From Catenovulum agarivorans DS-2 (GTDB lineage: Bacteria; Pseudomonadota; Gammaproteobacteria; Enterobacterales; Alteromonadaceae), in NCBI RefSeq assembly GCF_000568405.1, contig NZ_ARZY01000007.1, positions 1 to 64,000 on the forward strand: a stretch of DNA of 64,000 nt. The letters are read 5' to 3'. How positions within the stretch are numbered: the first letter of the stretch is position 1; each line of letters opens with the position of its first letter. The notes below the pieces were generated by a model that saw nothing but the letters and a program-made list of their open reading frames with translations, was not told the DNA's origin and ran no database searches. The translations under genes and the position numbers were made by a program. This document shows positions 25,631 through 33,816 of the stretch, in pieces.

Positions 25631-26292
25631 CGTTTGCTTAATGCTGTTAACATTAATACCCAGAAACACAACACCAAATTAAACAAAGGGATTTGTAAAT
25701 TAGCAGGCATGGTATAGATAATGGAAACAGCAGGGATCCAAACCAACCAATTTGAAATTATCACGCTTGGCAATGTGGTGGTAAAGAATGTTTTGTTGGC
25801 GGCGATTAGTGTCTTTTTATAACTAAAGTTATTTTCCAACCATAAATAGCAGATTGTGATACTTGGCGCAGCCCACATTGCACTGTAAACAAATTGGTCC
25901 ATAGCTGTTTTCTTAGCAATCGTTGCAAACGTATTGTCATAGCCAAACCAATATCCTTGTAGTTGGTAAAAGAAATCGACTTCAACGCCTTTAATACCCC
26001 AAAACAACAGATAGAAAGCGACCAGTTTACTGATGGGTAGCTGAGGCAGGGCTCGAATGCGGTACAGGTATAAAAAAGGGATCAATCCACCAAATAGCGC
26101 TGTTGCGACAAAAGTGTATCGCCAACCATATTGCACCTTTAATTGAGCGATTGTTTCAAACATAACTTGGCTACTAGGTTGATAAAAGTATAGCCATACA
26201 ATGGCTAGCGCGAAAAGCTGCAGTATGATGCCTGGCAGCAAATTCTGTTTTAAAGCATGTTTGATTTCTCGAAATAGGGCGGGGCTGTTCAT
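25627..26292 (-). CDS. Multi-pass membrane protein, possibly Mpv17/PMP22-like
   Basis: A 221-aa protein with about five hydrophobic helices and no signal sequence. It is not confidently recognised. The order of short motifs GYWFGYD, KKTAMDQFVYSAMWAAP, WLVWIPAVSIIYTMPANLQ and a C-terminal FNLVLCFWVLML parallels eukaryotic Mpv17/PMP22 proteins (HxWY, KxxxDQxxxxP, WxVWPxxQxxNFxxVPxxxR, W). That makes a distant bacterial relative plausible. If so it would be a small membrane channel of unknown substrate. It stands alone, convergent with acs and upstream of the tRNA array. Confidence 0.5.
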   Translation of the reverse strand: MNSPALFREIKHALKQNLLPGIILQLFALAIVWLYFYQPSSQVMFETIAQLKVQYGWRYTFVATALFGGLIPFLYLYRIRALPQLPISKLVAFYLLFWGIKGVEVDFFYQLQGYWFGYDNTFATIAKKTAMDQFVYSAMWAAPSITICYLWLENNFSYKKTLIAANKTFFTTTLPSVIISNWLVWIPAVSIIYTMPANLQIPLFNLVLCFWVLMLTALSKR

Positions 26293-26499
26293 ATTTATAC
26301 GGCACTTTAATCGAATTGAGCACAGTTTATGTGTGTAGAGATAAATCTCAAGTATAGGAAGTGCTTATCAAGGTGAAATTTTATTGATACGATTTGGTTG
26401 AAAATTAATCTGTTTTAAGTCGTTTGCTGGGATATTAAACAAAAACTGTACAAAACTTGATGGTTCAGTAAAAAAACTTAAATTATTGCAGAAAAAGGT

Positions 26500-26527
26500 T
26501 TGACAATATTTTGAGAATCATTAATAT
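26500..26527 (+). promoter_or_regulatory. Promoter of the tRNA-Ser/tRNA-Arg operon
   Basis: TTGACA (26500-26505), a 16-bp spacer and TAATAT (26522-26527) form a strong sigma-70 promoter. The GCGCCCC discriminator that follows is typical of stable-RNA promoters under stringent (ppGpp/DksA) control. The predicted start is about 8-10 nt before the tRNA. Confidence 0.75.
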
Positions 26528-26542
26528 GCGCCCCACGAAAAC

Positions 26543-26635
26543 GGTGAGATGGCCGAGAGGCCGAAGGCGCTCCCCTGCTAAGGGAGTATAGGGTTTGTAG
26601 CCCTATCGAGGGTTCGAATCCCTCTCTCACCGCCA
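26543..26635 (+). tRNA. tRNA-Ser(GCU)
   Basis: A 93-nt class II tRNA. Acceptor GGTGAGA pairs with TCTCACC, followed by a G discriminator and encoded CCA. The anticodon GCT at 26577-26579 lies in a CTGCTAA loop, with a long variable arm and the GGTTCGAATC T-loop. It is first in an array with three tRNA-Arg, the same order as the serV-argVYZQ operon of E. coli. Confidence 0.97.
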
Positions 26636-26655
26636 TTTCGTAAATTTGAAAATGC

Positions 26656-26732
26656 GCGCGTGTAGCTCAGCTGGATAGAGTACCTGGCTACGAACCAGAT
26701 GGTCGGAGGTTCGAATCCTTCCACGCGCGCCA
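26656..26732 (+). tRNA. tRNA-Arg(ACG), copy 1
   Basis: 77 nt. Acceptor GCGCGTG pairs with CACGCGC, followed by G discriminator and CCA. Anticodon ACG (26690-26692) in loop CTACGAA; A34 would be deaminated to inosine by TadA. The cloverleaf is complete. Confidence 0.97.
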
Positions 26733-26757
26733 CTTTTCAAATATGCTTTCAAGATAA

Positions 26758-26834
26758 GCGCGTGTAGCTCAGCTGGATAGAGTACCTGGCTACGAACCAG
26801 ATGGTCGGAGGTTCGAATCCTTCCACGCGCGCCA
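26758..26834 (+). tRNA. tRNA-Arg(ACG), copy 2
   Basis: Identical to copy 1 over all 77 nt; offset exactly 102 bp, with anticodon ACG at 26792-26794. It is separated from copy 1 by a 25-nt spacer that is itself repeated after this copy. Confidence 0.97.
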
Positions 26835-26859
26835 CTTTTCAAATATGCTTTCAAGATAA

Positions 26860-26936
26860 GCGCGTGTAGCTCAGCTGGATAGAGTACCTGGCTACGAACC
26901 AGATGGTCGGAGGTTCGAATCCTTCCACGCGCGCCA
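26860..26936 (+). tRNA. tRNA-Arg(ACG), copy 3
   Basis: Identical to copies 1 and 2; anticodon ACG at 26894-26896. The sequence diverges from the repeat spacer a few bases after CCA, so this is the end of the array. Confidence 0.97.
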
Positions 26937-27362
26937 CTTCTCATGTTTCTTCATCCGGTTGATGTCATTAAATGAGCAGTGTTGAATAGATTGTGTAGGT
27001 GATAAGTTTATTTATACACCTTAGAACTGATTTAGAGTCAGTTCCAATTAAAAAACGCTGAATTTGTTTACAACCGAATCTGATATATTCCCAAACAAAT
27101 TTAGCCTTGTACGAATTATAACCCGCGGATAAGTGTATCTTTTGCCCGTGATTATTGGGGTTGAGGCGGAAAATAAACAAAAAGTACTAAAAAAGTGGCT
27201 ATGTTATGCTACTTTCAATTAAAATGGCGACAAAAGCTGTGCTTTTTGTTTATTTTCTTAACTTTAAACAACCCGTTTGACCAGCTTAAATAATTATGCT
27301 GGTTGAATATTGTACGGTAACTCGTTACCGTTGGGTTTAACTTAACTAACTTGAGACGATAT
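26937..27362. other. 426-bp intergenic region, tRNA array to oadG
   Basis: No credible gene. Three inverted repeats are visible: AACTGA/TCAGTT around 27029-27047, a T-rich-tailed hairpin ACAAAAGC/GCTTTTTGT at 27230-27249 that could end the tRNA transcript, and ACCAGC/GCTGGT at 27280-27303. A longer palindrome at 27314-27331 lies just ahead of oadG and is listed separately. Confidence 0.5.
27314..27331 (+). promoter_or_regulatory. Palindromic candidate operator upstream of oadGAB
   Basis: ACGGTAAC (27314-27321) and GTTACCGT (27324-27331) are exact complements separated by TC. The element ends 31 nt before the oadG ATG, a classic position for an operator. The binding protein is unknown. Confidence 0.5.
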
Positions 27363-27626
27363 ATGGAAAACAATTTAAGCTCTGTATTGCTTGAAGCTGC
27401 AAACCTATTATTTATCGGTATGAGTGTTGTCTTCGTTTTTTTGGGGATTTTGATTTTTTTAATCAAATTGATGTCACATCTGTTCGCAGGTGAAATTCCA
27501 GCCCCTAACAAAGTGAATGTTCCTAACCGACCTTCAGTAAAGTCAACCGGCGCAAACCAAGACAAAAAAGTGGTTGCTGCTATTTCAGCTGCTGTCCACC
27601 AGTATCGTCAAGACAATAAACAGTAA
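27363..27626 (+). CDS. oadG: Oxaloacetate decarboxylase gamma subunit
   Basis: An 87-aa single-helix membrane subunit of the sodium-pumping oxaloacetate decarboxylase. It has a membrane segment about residues 11-36 ([19 protein letters not shown]), a proline- and asparagine-containing linker, and a C-terminal soluble part [13 protein letters not shown] typical of OadG, which anchors OadA and binds zinc. ATG 27363 is preferred over a TTG at 27351. It is 14 nt before oadA. Confidence 0.93.
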   Translation: MENNLSSVLLEAANLLFIGMSVVFVFLGILIFLIKLMSHLFAGEIPAPNKVNVPNRPSVKSTGANQDKKVVAAISAAVHQYRQDNKQ

Positions 27627-27640
27627 CCAGGAGAACCAAC

Positions 27641-29422
27641 ATGGCAAAACCACTTGCAATTACGGATGTGGTACTAAGAGATGCACACCAATCATTATTG
27701 GCGACGCGTTTTCGTTTAGACGACATGCTGCCTATCGCTGAAAAGCTGGATAAATTAGGCTACTGGTCGATTGAAAGTTGGGGTGGCGCAACTTTTGATT
27801 CTTGTATTCGTTACTTAGGTGAAGATCCATGGGATCGTATTCGCGAATTGAAAAAAGCGATGCCTAACACTAAACAACAAATGTTGTTACGTGGCCAAAA
27901 CTTACTTGGTTACCGTCATTATGCTGATGATGTTGTCGAAAAATTTATTGAAAGAGCACACACCAATGGTGTTGATGTATTCAGAATCTTTGACGCAATG
28001 AACGATGTGCGTAATTTGCAAACAGCAATCAAATCAGCTATTCAAGTTGGTGCTCACGCTCAAGGTACACTTTCTTATACCGTTAGCCCTGTCCATACCA
28101 TGGATATGTGGATTGATATGGCTCGTCAGTTAGAAGATATGGGTGTGCACTCAATCTTTATTAAAGATATGGCAGGCTTGTTGAAACCTTATGTTGTAGA
28201 AGAATTGGTTACACGTTTAAAAGAAACGGTTGATGTGCCAATTGCAATGCAATGTCATGCAACAACTGGTTTAAGTACTGCGACATATATGAAAGCAATT
28301 GATGCTGGTATCGATATGTTAGATACCGCTGTATCTTCTATGAGTATGACTTACGGTCACACCGCAACAGAAACCATAGTTTCTATTGTTGAAGGCACAG
28401 ACCGTGATACAGGGATCGATTTAGCTGCAATGGAAGAAGTTGCAACTTACTTCCGTGAAGTTCGTAAAAAGTACGCTAAATTCGAAGGTGCACTTAAAGG
28501 TGTTGACGCTCGTATCTTAACCGCTCAAGTGCCTGGTGGCATGTTAACTAACATGGAAAACCAGTTAAAAGAGCAAGGTGCTGCAGACAAGTTAGATGAC
28601 GTATTAAAAGAAATTCCGCGTGTTCGTGAAGATTTAGGTTTCATTCCTTTGGTTACACCAACTTCACAAATTGTTGGTACTCAAGCAGTATTAAATGTGT
28701 TAACTGGTGAACGCTACAAGTCGATTACTAAAGAGACTGCAGGTGTTTTAAAAGGCGAATACGGTGCAACCGCTGCGCCTGTAAATAAAGAACTACTTGA
28801 GCGAGTATTAGAAGGTGGTGAGGCAATTACTTGCCGTCCAGCTGATTTAATTGAGCCTGAGTTAGATAAGTTAACTGCAGAGTTAGATGGTTTAGCTAAA
28901 GAGAAATCTCTAAAATTGGCGGATGAAAAAATTGATGATGTATTAACTTACGCGTTGTTCCCGCAAATTGGCTTAAAATTCATTGAGAATCGTAATAACC
29001 CTGATGCTTTTGAGCCAGTGCCTACAGCTGAAGAAACTAAATCTGCAAAACCAACGCCTGCTGTTGCACAAACAGGTCCAGCTTCATACAGCGTGCGTGT
29101 TGACGGTAAGGTATATGAAGTAGACGTTGCTCCAAGCGGAGAGATTAAAGACATTAAATCTGTTGGTGGCAGTGACGAATCTGTTCCTCAGTCAACTTCT
29201 GTTTCTGGTGCTGAAACGTTAAATGCTCCATTATCAGGTAATATTTTCAAAGTGAATGTAAATCCAGGCGATCAAGTTGCGGCAGGCGATGTAGTTATCG
29301 TTATGGAAGCGATGAAAATGGAAACTGAAATCCGTGCAGCAAAAGACGGTGAAGTTGTTTCTGTTCATGTTAAAACGGGCGACTCAGTTCAATCTGGCGA
29401 CCCAATGATTAGCCTTGCATAA
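27641..29422 (+). CDS. oadA: Oxaloacetate decarboxylase alpha subunit (carboxyltransferase-biotin)
   Basis: A 593-aa cytoplasmic subunit that moves the carboxyl of oxaloacetate to biotin. The N-terminal HMGL-like carboxyltransferase domain begins [17 protein letters not shown] and includes the metal-site motif [10 protein letters not shown] and KDMAGLL. The conserved PYC_OADA region follows (about 290-470), then an Ala/Pro linker. The biotinyl domain has EAMKMET with the biotin-accepting lysine at about residue 559. ATG 27641 follows CCAGGAGA. It is flanked by oadG and oadB in the standard order. Confidence 0.97.
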   Translation: MAKPLAITDVVLRDAHQSLLATRFRLDDMLPIAEKLDKLGYWSIESWGGATFDSCIRYLGEDPWDRIRELKKAMPNTKQQMLLRGQNLLGYRHYADDVVEKFIERAHTNGVDVFRIFDAMNDVRNLQTAIKSAIQVGAHAQGTLSYTVSPVHTMDMWIDMARQLEDMGVHSIFIKDMAGLLKPYVVEELVTRLKETVDVPIAMQCHATTGLSTATYMKAIDAGIDMLDTAVSSMSMTYGHTATETIVSIVEGTDRDTGIDLAAMEEVATYFREVRKKYAKFEGALKGVDARILTAQVPGGMLTNMENQLKEQGAADKLDDVLKEIPRVREDLGFIPLVTPTSQIVGTQAVLNVLTGERYKSITKETAGVLKGEYGATAAPVNKELLERVLEGGEAITCRPADLIEPELDKLTAELDGLAKEKSLKLADEKIDDVLTYALFPQIGLKFIENRNNPDAFEPVPTAEETKSAKPTPAVAQTGPASYSVRVDGKVYEVDVAPSGEIKDIKSVGGSDESVPQSTSVSGAETLNAPLSGNIFKVNVNPGDQVAAGDVVIVMEAMKMETEIRAAKDGEVVSVHVKTGDSVQSGDPMISLA

Positions 29423-29431
29423 GGAATTACG

Positions 29432-30565
29432 ATGGAAGGTTTAGCGACTCTTTGGGCTTCAACTGGTATTGCCAATTTCCATTGGCAACAGTTGATTATG
29501 ATTGCAGTTGGCTTTGGTCTATTGTACCTAGCTATTTCTAAAAAGTTTGAGCCGTTATTATTGTTGCCGATTGGTTTTGGTGCAGTATTAACCAATATCC
29601 CTGTAGCTGGATTTAGTGATCCAGGTGGGGTGTTGTACTATGTTTATAAAATTGGTATCGATACTGGTGTATTCCCACTGCTGATATTTATGGGCGTAGG
29701 TGCAATGACAGATTTTGGTGCGCTAATAGCAAACCCTAAAATGTTATTGCTAGGTGCGGCGGCACAAGCTGGTATTTTTGCAACTTTATTTGGTGCAATC
29801 TTACTCAACGTAATTCCTGGTTTTGATTTTACTTTGGCGGATGCGTCAGCTATCGCGATTATTGGCGGTGCGGATGGCCCTACGGCGATATTCTTAGCAT
29901 CGCGGCTTGCACCAGATTTACTCGGTGCAATTGCAGTGGCAGCGTATTCTTATATGGCTTTAGTGCCAATTATTCAGCCGCCTATTATGAAAGCATTAAC
30001 CAACAAAGAAGAACGTAAGATTGTGATGGAGCAGTTACGTCCTGTATCACAACGTGAAAAGATTATTTTCCCGTTAATGGTATTAACCATTGGTTTATTG
30101 TTACTTCCTGAAGCAACCCCATTAGTTGGTATGTTCTGTTTAGGTAACTTGATGCGTGAATGTGGTGTAGTTGACCGCTTAAGCAAAACTGCTCAAAACG
30201 AATTGATTAATATCGTGACCATTTTCTTAGGTCTAGCAGTTGGTTCTAAATTATCTGCAGAAGCTTTCTTAACCGTAGAAACTCTCGGTATTTTAGCGCT
30301 TGGTGCGGTTGCATTTGGTATTGGTACCGCTTGTGGTGTACTTATGGCTAAATTGATGAGCAAATTATCTGGCGGTAAGATTAATCCATTAATCGGTGCA
30401 GCTGGGGTATCTGCTGTACCTATGGCGGCTCGTGTAGTTAATAAAGTAGGTTTAGAATCTAATCCGCATAACTTCTTGCTAATGCATGCAATGGGGCCTA
30501 ATGTGGCTGGTGTACTAGGTTCAGCAGTCGCTGCTGGTATCTTGTTAGCCCTAGTTGGTGGTTAA
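29432..30565 (+). CDS. oadB: Oxaloacetate decarboxylase beta subunit (sodium pump)
   Basis: A 377-aa membrane subunit that decarboxylates carboxybiotin and drives sodium out of the cell. Hallmarks are [34 protein letters not shown], the central ion-site segment [20 protein letters not shown] with its essential Asp, and [19 protein letters not shown] near the C-terminus. It starts 9 nt after oadA behind AAGGA, so translation is likely coupled. It ends at a strong terminator. Confidence 0.97.
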   Translation: MEGLATLWASTGIANFHWQQLIMIAVGFGLLYLAISKKFEPLLLLPIGFGAVLTNIPVAGFSDPGGVLYYVYKIGIDTGVFPLLIFMGVGAMTDFGALIANPKMLLLGAAAQAGIFATLFGAILLNVIPGFDFTLADASAIAIIGGADGPTAIFLASRLAPDLLGAIAVAAYSYMALVPIIQPPIMKALTNKEERKIVMEQLRPVSQREKIIFPLMVLTIGLLLLPEATPLVGMFCLGNLMRECGVVDRLSKTAQNELINIVTIFLGLAVGSKLSAEAFLTVETLGILALGAVAFGIGTACGVLMAKLMSKLSGGKINPLIGAAGVSAVPMAARVVNKVGLESNPHNFLLMHAMGPNVAGVLGSAVAAGILLALVGG

Positions 30566-30589
30566 TCACGTAATGGTTAGATAAGATTT

Positions 30590-30615
30590 AAAAAACCCGC
30601 TTCGGCGGGTTTTTT
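30590..30615. terminator. Rho-independent terminator after oadGAB
   Basis: AAAAAACCCGC (30590-30600), loop TTCG, GCGGGTTTTTT (30605-30615). It is symmetrical with A- and T-tracts, so it can stop both oadB and the convergent yheT transcripts. Confidence 0.93.
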
Positions 30616-30653
30616 GTTAGTGAGAAAAATATCCTTAAATAGAAGGTACAAAC

Positions 30654-31640
30654 TTAATACACATGATTGTGAATGAACTGCAGTGCACGTTGTTCCATCC
30701 AGTAATTGCCTTTAAATAACTTATTCCCACCGACGTAGCCAACATGGCCACCTTTGTTGCTTACTTCGACCGTTACCTTATGTGACAAGTCATTCGTTGT
30801 GGGTATGCATGAATCACACAAGAAAGGATCATCTTTGGCTTGTAAGATTAATAAAGGCCTCTCAACATCTTTTAAAAATTGCATGCCAGCTGAGCGCCTG
30901 TAGTAATCTTCTGCATCTTTAAATCCGTGCAAGGGCGCTGTAATTAAATCATCAAATTGCCATAAGGTTTTTATATTCCGAAAGCTATGTGCGTCAATTT
31001 TAAGGTACTGGCTGATATCGACTCGTTGCATTTTCCGCGCAATATTATCCATCATCATATCTAATAGATATTTTTGATAGATTTTTGATGTGCCTTTCAT
31101 AATGTATTGGCAACTGGCAGACAAATTAAGTGGCGGACAAATGGCGACACTTGCTTTGAACGGATTATAGCTACCTTGCTCACCCGCATATTTGCACAAG
31201 ACGTTTCCACCTAAGGAAAAGCCAATTGCAAATAAAGCACTGTTTGGGTATTGAGTATGCAAATAATTGGCAATATAGCTTAGATCAGAAGTTTCTCCAG
31301 AGTGGTAAGCTCGTGGTAGACGATTTGCTATACCACCACAGGAACGAAAATGGAGCAAAACACCTAGGTCACCTTTATCTCGTATCGCGTTGAGCATACC
31401 TCTGGCATAAGTGCTGTTAATCGAGCCTTCAAGGCCATGCAGGACTAAAACGATATTTCTGTTTTCATCTGCTTTTGGCAATTCGGTCCAGTGCAGATCT
31501 AAGAAGTCACCATCTGGTAATTCAAGTCTTTGTGTGCTGGTTGGACACTTGAGTTTGCGTCTTTCTATTTTTTGCCATATCGTTTGCATATGACGGTTGC
31601 GCAACCACCAAGCGGGTTTAAAATGGCTTTCAATTATCAT
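30654..31640 (-). CDS. yheT: YheT-family alpha/beta hydrolase
   Basis: A 328-aa hydrolase of the YheT/ABHD1-3 group. It begins FKPAWWLRNRHMQTIW, a family hallmark (HxQTxxP-like region). It then has LVLHGLEGS (oxyanion region), LLHFRSCGGIANRLPRAYHS, the nucleophile elbow GFSLGGN (Ser near 143), the acid KDDPF and the terminal NKGGHVGYVGG with the catalytic His. The physiological substrate is unproven in bacteria. The upstream gene of the same strand (yacL family) ends 5 nt before it, so they form an operon, as in many gammaproteobacteria. Confidence 0.93.
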   Translation of the reverse strand: MIIESHFKPAWWLRNRHMQTIWQKIERRKLKCPTSTQRLELPDGDFLDLHWTELPKADENRNIVLVLHGLEGSINSTYARGMLNAIRDKGDLGVLLHFRSCGGIANRLPRAYHSGETSDLSYIANYLHTQYPNSALFAIGFSLGGNVLCKYAGEQGSYNPFKASVAICPPLNLSASCQYIMKGTSKIYQKYLLDMMMDNIARKMQRVDISQYLKIDAHSFRNIKTLWQFDDLITAPLHGFKDAEDYYRRSAGMQFLKDVERPLLILQAKDDPFLCDSCIPTTNDLSHKVTVEVSNKGGHVGYVGGNKLFKGNYWMEQRALQFIHNHVY

Positions 31641-31645
31641 AAGGC

Positions 31646-32059
31646 TTAGTCTTCACTGATAAAGTTTAACCAAGCCTTCAATGCTTGTTTAAAGTCAACT
31701 AAACCACAGCCACACAACAGCGCATCATCACTTAATGTTGGCACATTTTGTTCTGGCGTTTCATCGTCTTCGCTATCATCAGCAACGGCATGGTTTGGGT
31801 AAGCTTGAGCGTTTAACGGCTTTGCGTTATCCATTAGTTGGACTTCAGATTGCTCTAAAATTAATTGATGGGTTTTACCTTGAACAAGATGTTGCTGAAT
31901 TTCCTTTCGCTCTAGTCGAATAATAATGTTGAGTACTTCAGCAATTTTATGCTTGTTAGTTGAAAATTCGTCGGTAAACCAATAACCAAAACTTTCTTGT
32001 TCACTTGAAAACTCGGCTGTGTAAACGCCGTTTGCATCTCTAAAAAAGTCGAATTCCAC
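31646..32059 (-). CDS. yacL: YacL-family protein (UPF0231)
   Basis: A 137-aa cytoplasmic protein of unknown function. It shares with E. coli YacL the N-terminal pattern FFRDANGVYTAEFSSEQESF then GYWFTDE, a middle LILEQSEVQLM strand and a C-terminal LCGCGLVDFKQALKAWLNF. It has an acidic insertion (DDSEDDETPEQ) that makes it longer than the usual 120 aa. The start is GTG 32059 with GAGG 9 nt upstream. It is joined to yheT by a 5-nt gap. Confidence 0.8.
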   Translation of the reverse strand: MEFDFFRDANGVYTAEFSSEQESFGYWFTDEFSTNKHKIAEVLNIIIRLERKEIQQHLVQGKTHQLILEQSEVQLMDNAKPLNAQAYPNHAVADDSEDDETPEQNVPTLSDDALLCGCGLVDFKQALKAWLNFISED

Positions 32060-32137
32060 TTAACTTCACCTCAATAATATCTCCGGAAGTGGAATTTACC
32101 ACAACCGGAACATTATTGTCGCGAAATTAGTAAAGAC

Positions 32138-32269
32138 TTATTCTATGGGTGGCTTGGCATTTTTGATATTTGTGACAATAAGCCAGACATAATAGCTGCA
32201 CAGGCCTAAAACCACAGCTAGACCAAGTAAAGAACCCCACACGACTGGATCACTCATTATATTGTTCAT
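32138..32269 (-). CDS. 43-aa single-helix membrane microprotein (DUF3149-like)
   Basis: The ATG at 32269 is preceded by a near-ideal ribosome binding site (GGAGG, 5-nt spacing), which is why this short frame is called. The protein is MNNIMSDPVVWGS followed by one hydrophobic helix (about 14-33) and a short basic C-terminus ending KPPIE. The SDPVVWGSLLGLA pattern resembles DUF3149 proteins, tiny membrane proteins of unknown function. It stands alone between yacL and the small-protein pair. Confidence 0.72.
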   Translation of the reverse strand: MNNIMSDPVVWGSLLGLAVVLGLCSYYVWLIVTNIKNAKPPIE

Positions 32270-32426
32270 AATAACCTCCGACTCTTAATACACTTTTAGT
32301 ATAGGAACAAGTTGAGTTGGGTTATTTGCTGTAGATCAATAAATAGGGCAAATTGACCTTTTTGGTATATTTTTGCAGAAATTTGTATGCTCCAACCCAA
32401 ACGGCTATCGACAAAGCTCAACAGGC

Positions 32427-32747
32427 TTAGACTTTTTTCGAAGAGTGTGTTTGTTGCCAGCCATTATGTAGTTTGACGAGTAGTTTTTGACAAGCTGAGT
32501 AATTTGATTGTTCGGCTAAACCAAGCAGTTGGCTATAGAATTTTGTAGACTGTTCGGCAAACTCGGGCCAAATAGTTTTATCTATTGAGTTGTGGAGTAA
32601 CAAGATGACCTTGATTAACTTGGGCTGATTGTGTTGTTGGCAAGCTTGAATGCCATTTTCGATCGTCACGAGCAACCGTTTGACTGCAGGATCTGCAGTC
32701 AATTGGTTGAGTTGGTATGCATTAATAGCATGCGGTTTTTCCACCAA
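32427..32747 (-). CDS. Hypothetical 106-aa helical protein
   Basis: Not recognised. Predominantly helical by composition, with no signal peptide or membrane segment; hydrophobic residues are spaced in a helix-bundle manner (VKRLLVTIENGIQACQQ, LIKVILLLHNSI, YSQLLGLAEQ and LLVKLHNGW). The overall pattern is faintly like the flagellar chaperone FliS, but no conserved FliS residues are evident and no flagellar genes are near. It has no early ATG: it starts at TTG 32747 or GTG 32744. It follows the next gene by 15 nt, so they are probably cotranscribed. Confidence 0.55.
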   Translation of the reverse strand: MVEKPHAINAYQLNQLTADPAVKRLLVTIENGIQACQQHNQPKLIKVILLLHNSIDKTIWPEFAEQSTKFYSQLLGLAEQSNYSACQKLLVKLHNGWQQTHSSKKV

Positions 32748-32762
32748 AGTGAACCCTGTAAA

Positions 32763-33056
32763 TTATAGACCAACTACTTCTTGAGCAGACTGATTAGCTT
32801 GTGTTTGCTGAGCTAACGCAGGCTCTGAGTTAACTTGCTCTAGCACTCTATCAAGCTCTTGTTGAGCTGCCTGCTCGTTGGCATTTTCCTCGGCCGACAA
32901 TTGCTCACTGGTGGATACCTGAGTGTTTTCAACATTAGGGGAGGTCGCTAATTCAGCTTGCTCCGCTTCAGCTAATGCAACTTCTTCACTTTGCAGTTGG
33001 CGCAATAACTCAGCACTGCTGGATTGCACTTGTTGCGAATTATCTACTTCAGCCAT
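32763..33056 (-). CDS. Hypothetical 97-aa acidic Gln/Glu/Ala-rich protein
   Basis: Not recognised. The sequence is low in complexity (Ala, Glu, Gln, Ser), strongly acidic, has no cysteine or tryptophan, and looks disordered or coiled-coil (LLRQLQSEEVALAEAEQAEL, ELDRVLEQVN). It has an excellent ribosome binding site (AAGGAGG) before ATG 33056, which supports a real gene. It is first of a two-gene unit with the helical protein downstream. Confidence 0.6.
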   Translation of the reverse strand: MAEVDNSQQVQSSSAELLRQLQSEEVALAEAEQAELATSPNVENTQVSTSEQLSAEENANEQAAQQELDRVLEQVNSEPALAQQTQANQSAQEVVGL

Positions 33057-33153
33057 AACAAAGCCTCCTTATATTGTTTGCAAGGATAACTAAAATATAG
33101 CTGTTATTTTGTACAAATAAAAGGCAATCATTGCATTTTTTGCTCAGTGCTTG

Positions 33154-33810
33154 TTATGCAAACCTGACCTGTTCAAAGCTATCGACAACTGCTGTCGCGT
33201 TATTCGCAATGTTCTGCTCTATTGGCAGGTAATCAGGAATAATAATGGTTTGGCAACCAGCGCGGATAGCGGATAACGCCCCCGGGTTTGAGTCTTCAAA
33301 CGCAAGGGTGTCGATTGGCTCGACATTTAGTGCTGCACAAGCTTTTAGATAGCACTCAGGATCGGGTTTAGCAAGTGTAACGTCTTCAGCACAGACTAAA
33401 GTATCGAAGTAAGGCAGATAATCGGTATTGCTAAAATTTTTAATCGCTACTTCGCGTCGGGTAGAGGTAACTAAAGCAATAGGCAAGTTCTTATCAATAC
33501 ATTGCTGGAAGAATTTATCAAAGCCTAACTTGACTTGTAAGTTGTGCATTTTTAATTGTGCAACAGAGTTTTGGTGTGCGGCAATAAAATGCGTCATATC
33601 AACGCCGGTGTCAAACATTTCACTGGCGATTTGATAACATTCTGCCGAGCGCACACCTGCAAATTTATCGTACATTTTTGCGGTGAAATATTGATTAAAT
33701 TTAGCCGCTGTATCCACCCACGCTTGGCAATATATAGTTTCACTATCAAATATAGTACCGTCCATATCAAACAGTAGCGCTTTTGCATTAGGTAAAATTA
33801 ATGGCGTCAT
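33154..33810 (-). CDS. HAD-superfamily sugar-phosphatase / beta-phosphoglucomutase-like
   Basis: A 218-aa phosphohydrolase. Motif I is DMDGTIFDSE with nucleophile Asp16; the helical cap follows (about 25-90). Motif II is LVTSTRRE, motif III includes the Lys in AKPDPECYLKA, and motif IV is FEDSNPGALSAIRAG. This subgroup includes phosphatases acting on sugar phosphates, such as YqaB and YniC. The exact substrate is unknown. It begins 6 nt after the yciA stop, so the two are cotranscribed. Confidence 0.9.
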   Translation of the reverse strand: MTPLILPNAKALLFDMDGTIFDSETIYCQAWVDTAAKFNQYFTAKMYDKFAGVRSAECYQIASEMFDTGVDMTHFIAAHQNSVAQLKMHNLQVKLGFDKFFQQCIDKNLPIALVTSTRREVAIKNFSNTDYLPYFDTLVCAEDVTLAKPDPECYLKACAALNVEPIDTLAFEDSNPGALSAIRAGCQTIIIPDYLPIEQNIANNATAVVDSFEQVRFA

Positions 33811-33816
33811 AAAAAG

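Larger units (their letters stand above)
26656..26936 (+). repeat. Tandem 102-bp repeat, three tRNA-Arg units
   Basis: Units start at 26656, 26758 and 26860. The tRNA plus the 25-nt spacer (CTTTTCAAATATG then CTTTCAAGATAA) are identical between units 1 and 2, and unit 3 lacks the spacer. Such perfect identity implies recent tandem duplication or ongoing gene conversion. Confidence 0.9.

Noticed and set aside
26627-26944. A 105-codon minus-strand frame repeating GRIRTSDHLVRSQVLYPAEL
   Set aside because: It is the antisense of the three tRNA-Arg genes, a well-known spurious translation; the repetition just mirrors the 102-bp tRNA units.
26968-27180. A 70-codon minus-strand frame between the tRNA array and oadG
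   Set aside because: No ribosome binding site, unlikely composition and no family resemblance; the gap is better explained as regulatory sequence.
26543-27362. tRNA-Ser/Arg array as an integration site for a genomic island
   Set aside because: No integrase gene and no direct repeat of a tRNA 3' end downstream; housekeeping oadGAB follows directly.
32427-32747. Calling the 106-aa helical protein a FliS-type flagellar chaperone
   Set aside because: Only general helix-bundle pattern agrees; no conserved FliS residues and no flagellar genes nearby.
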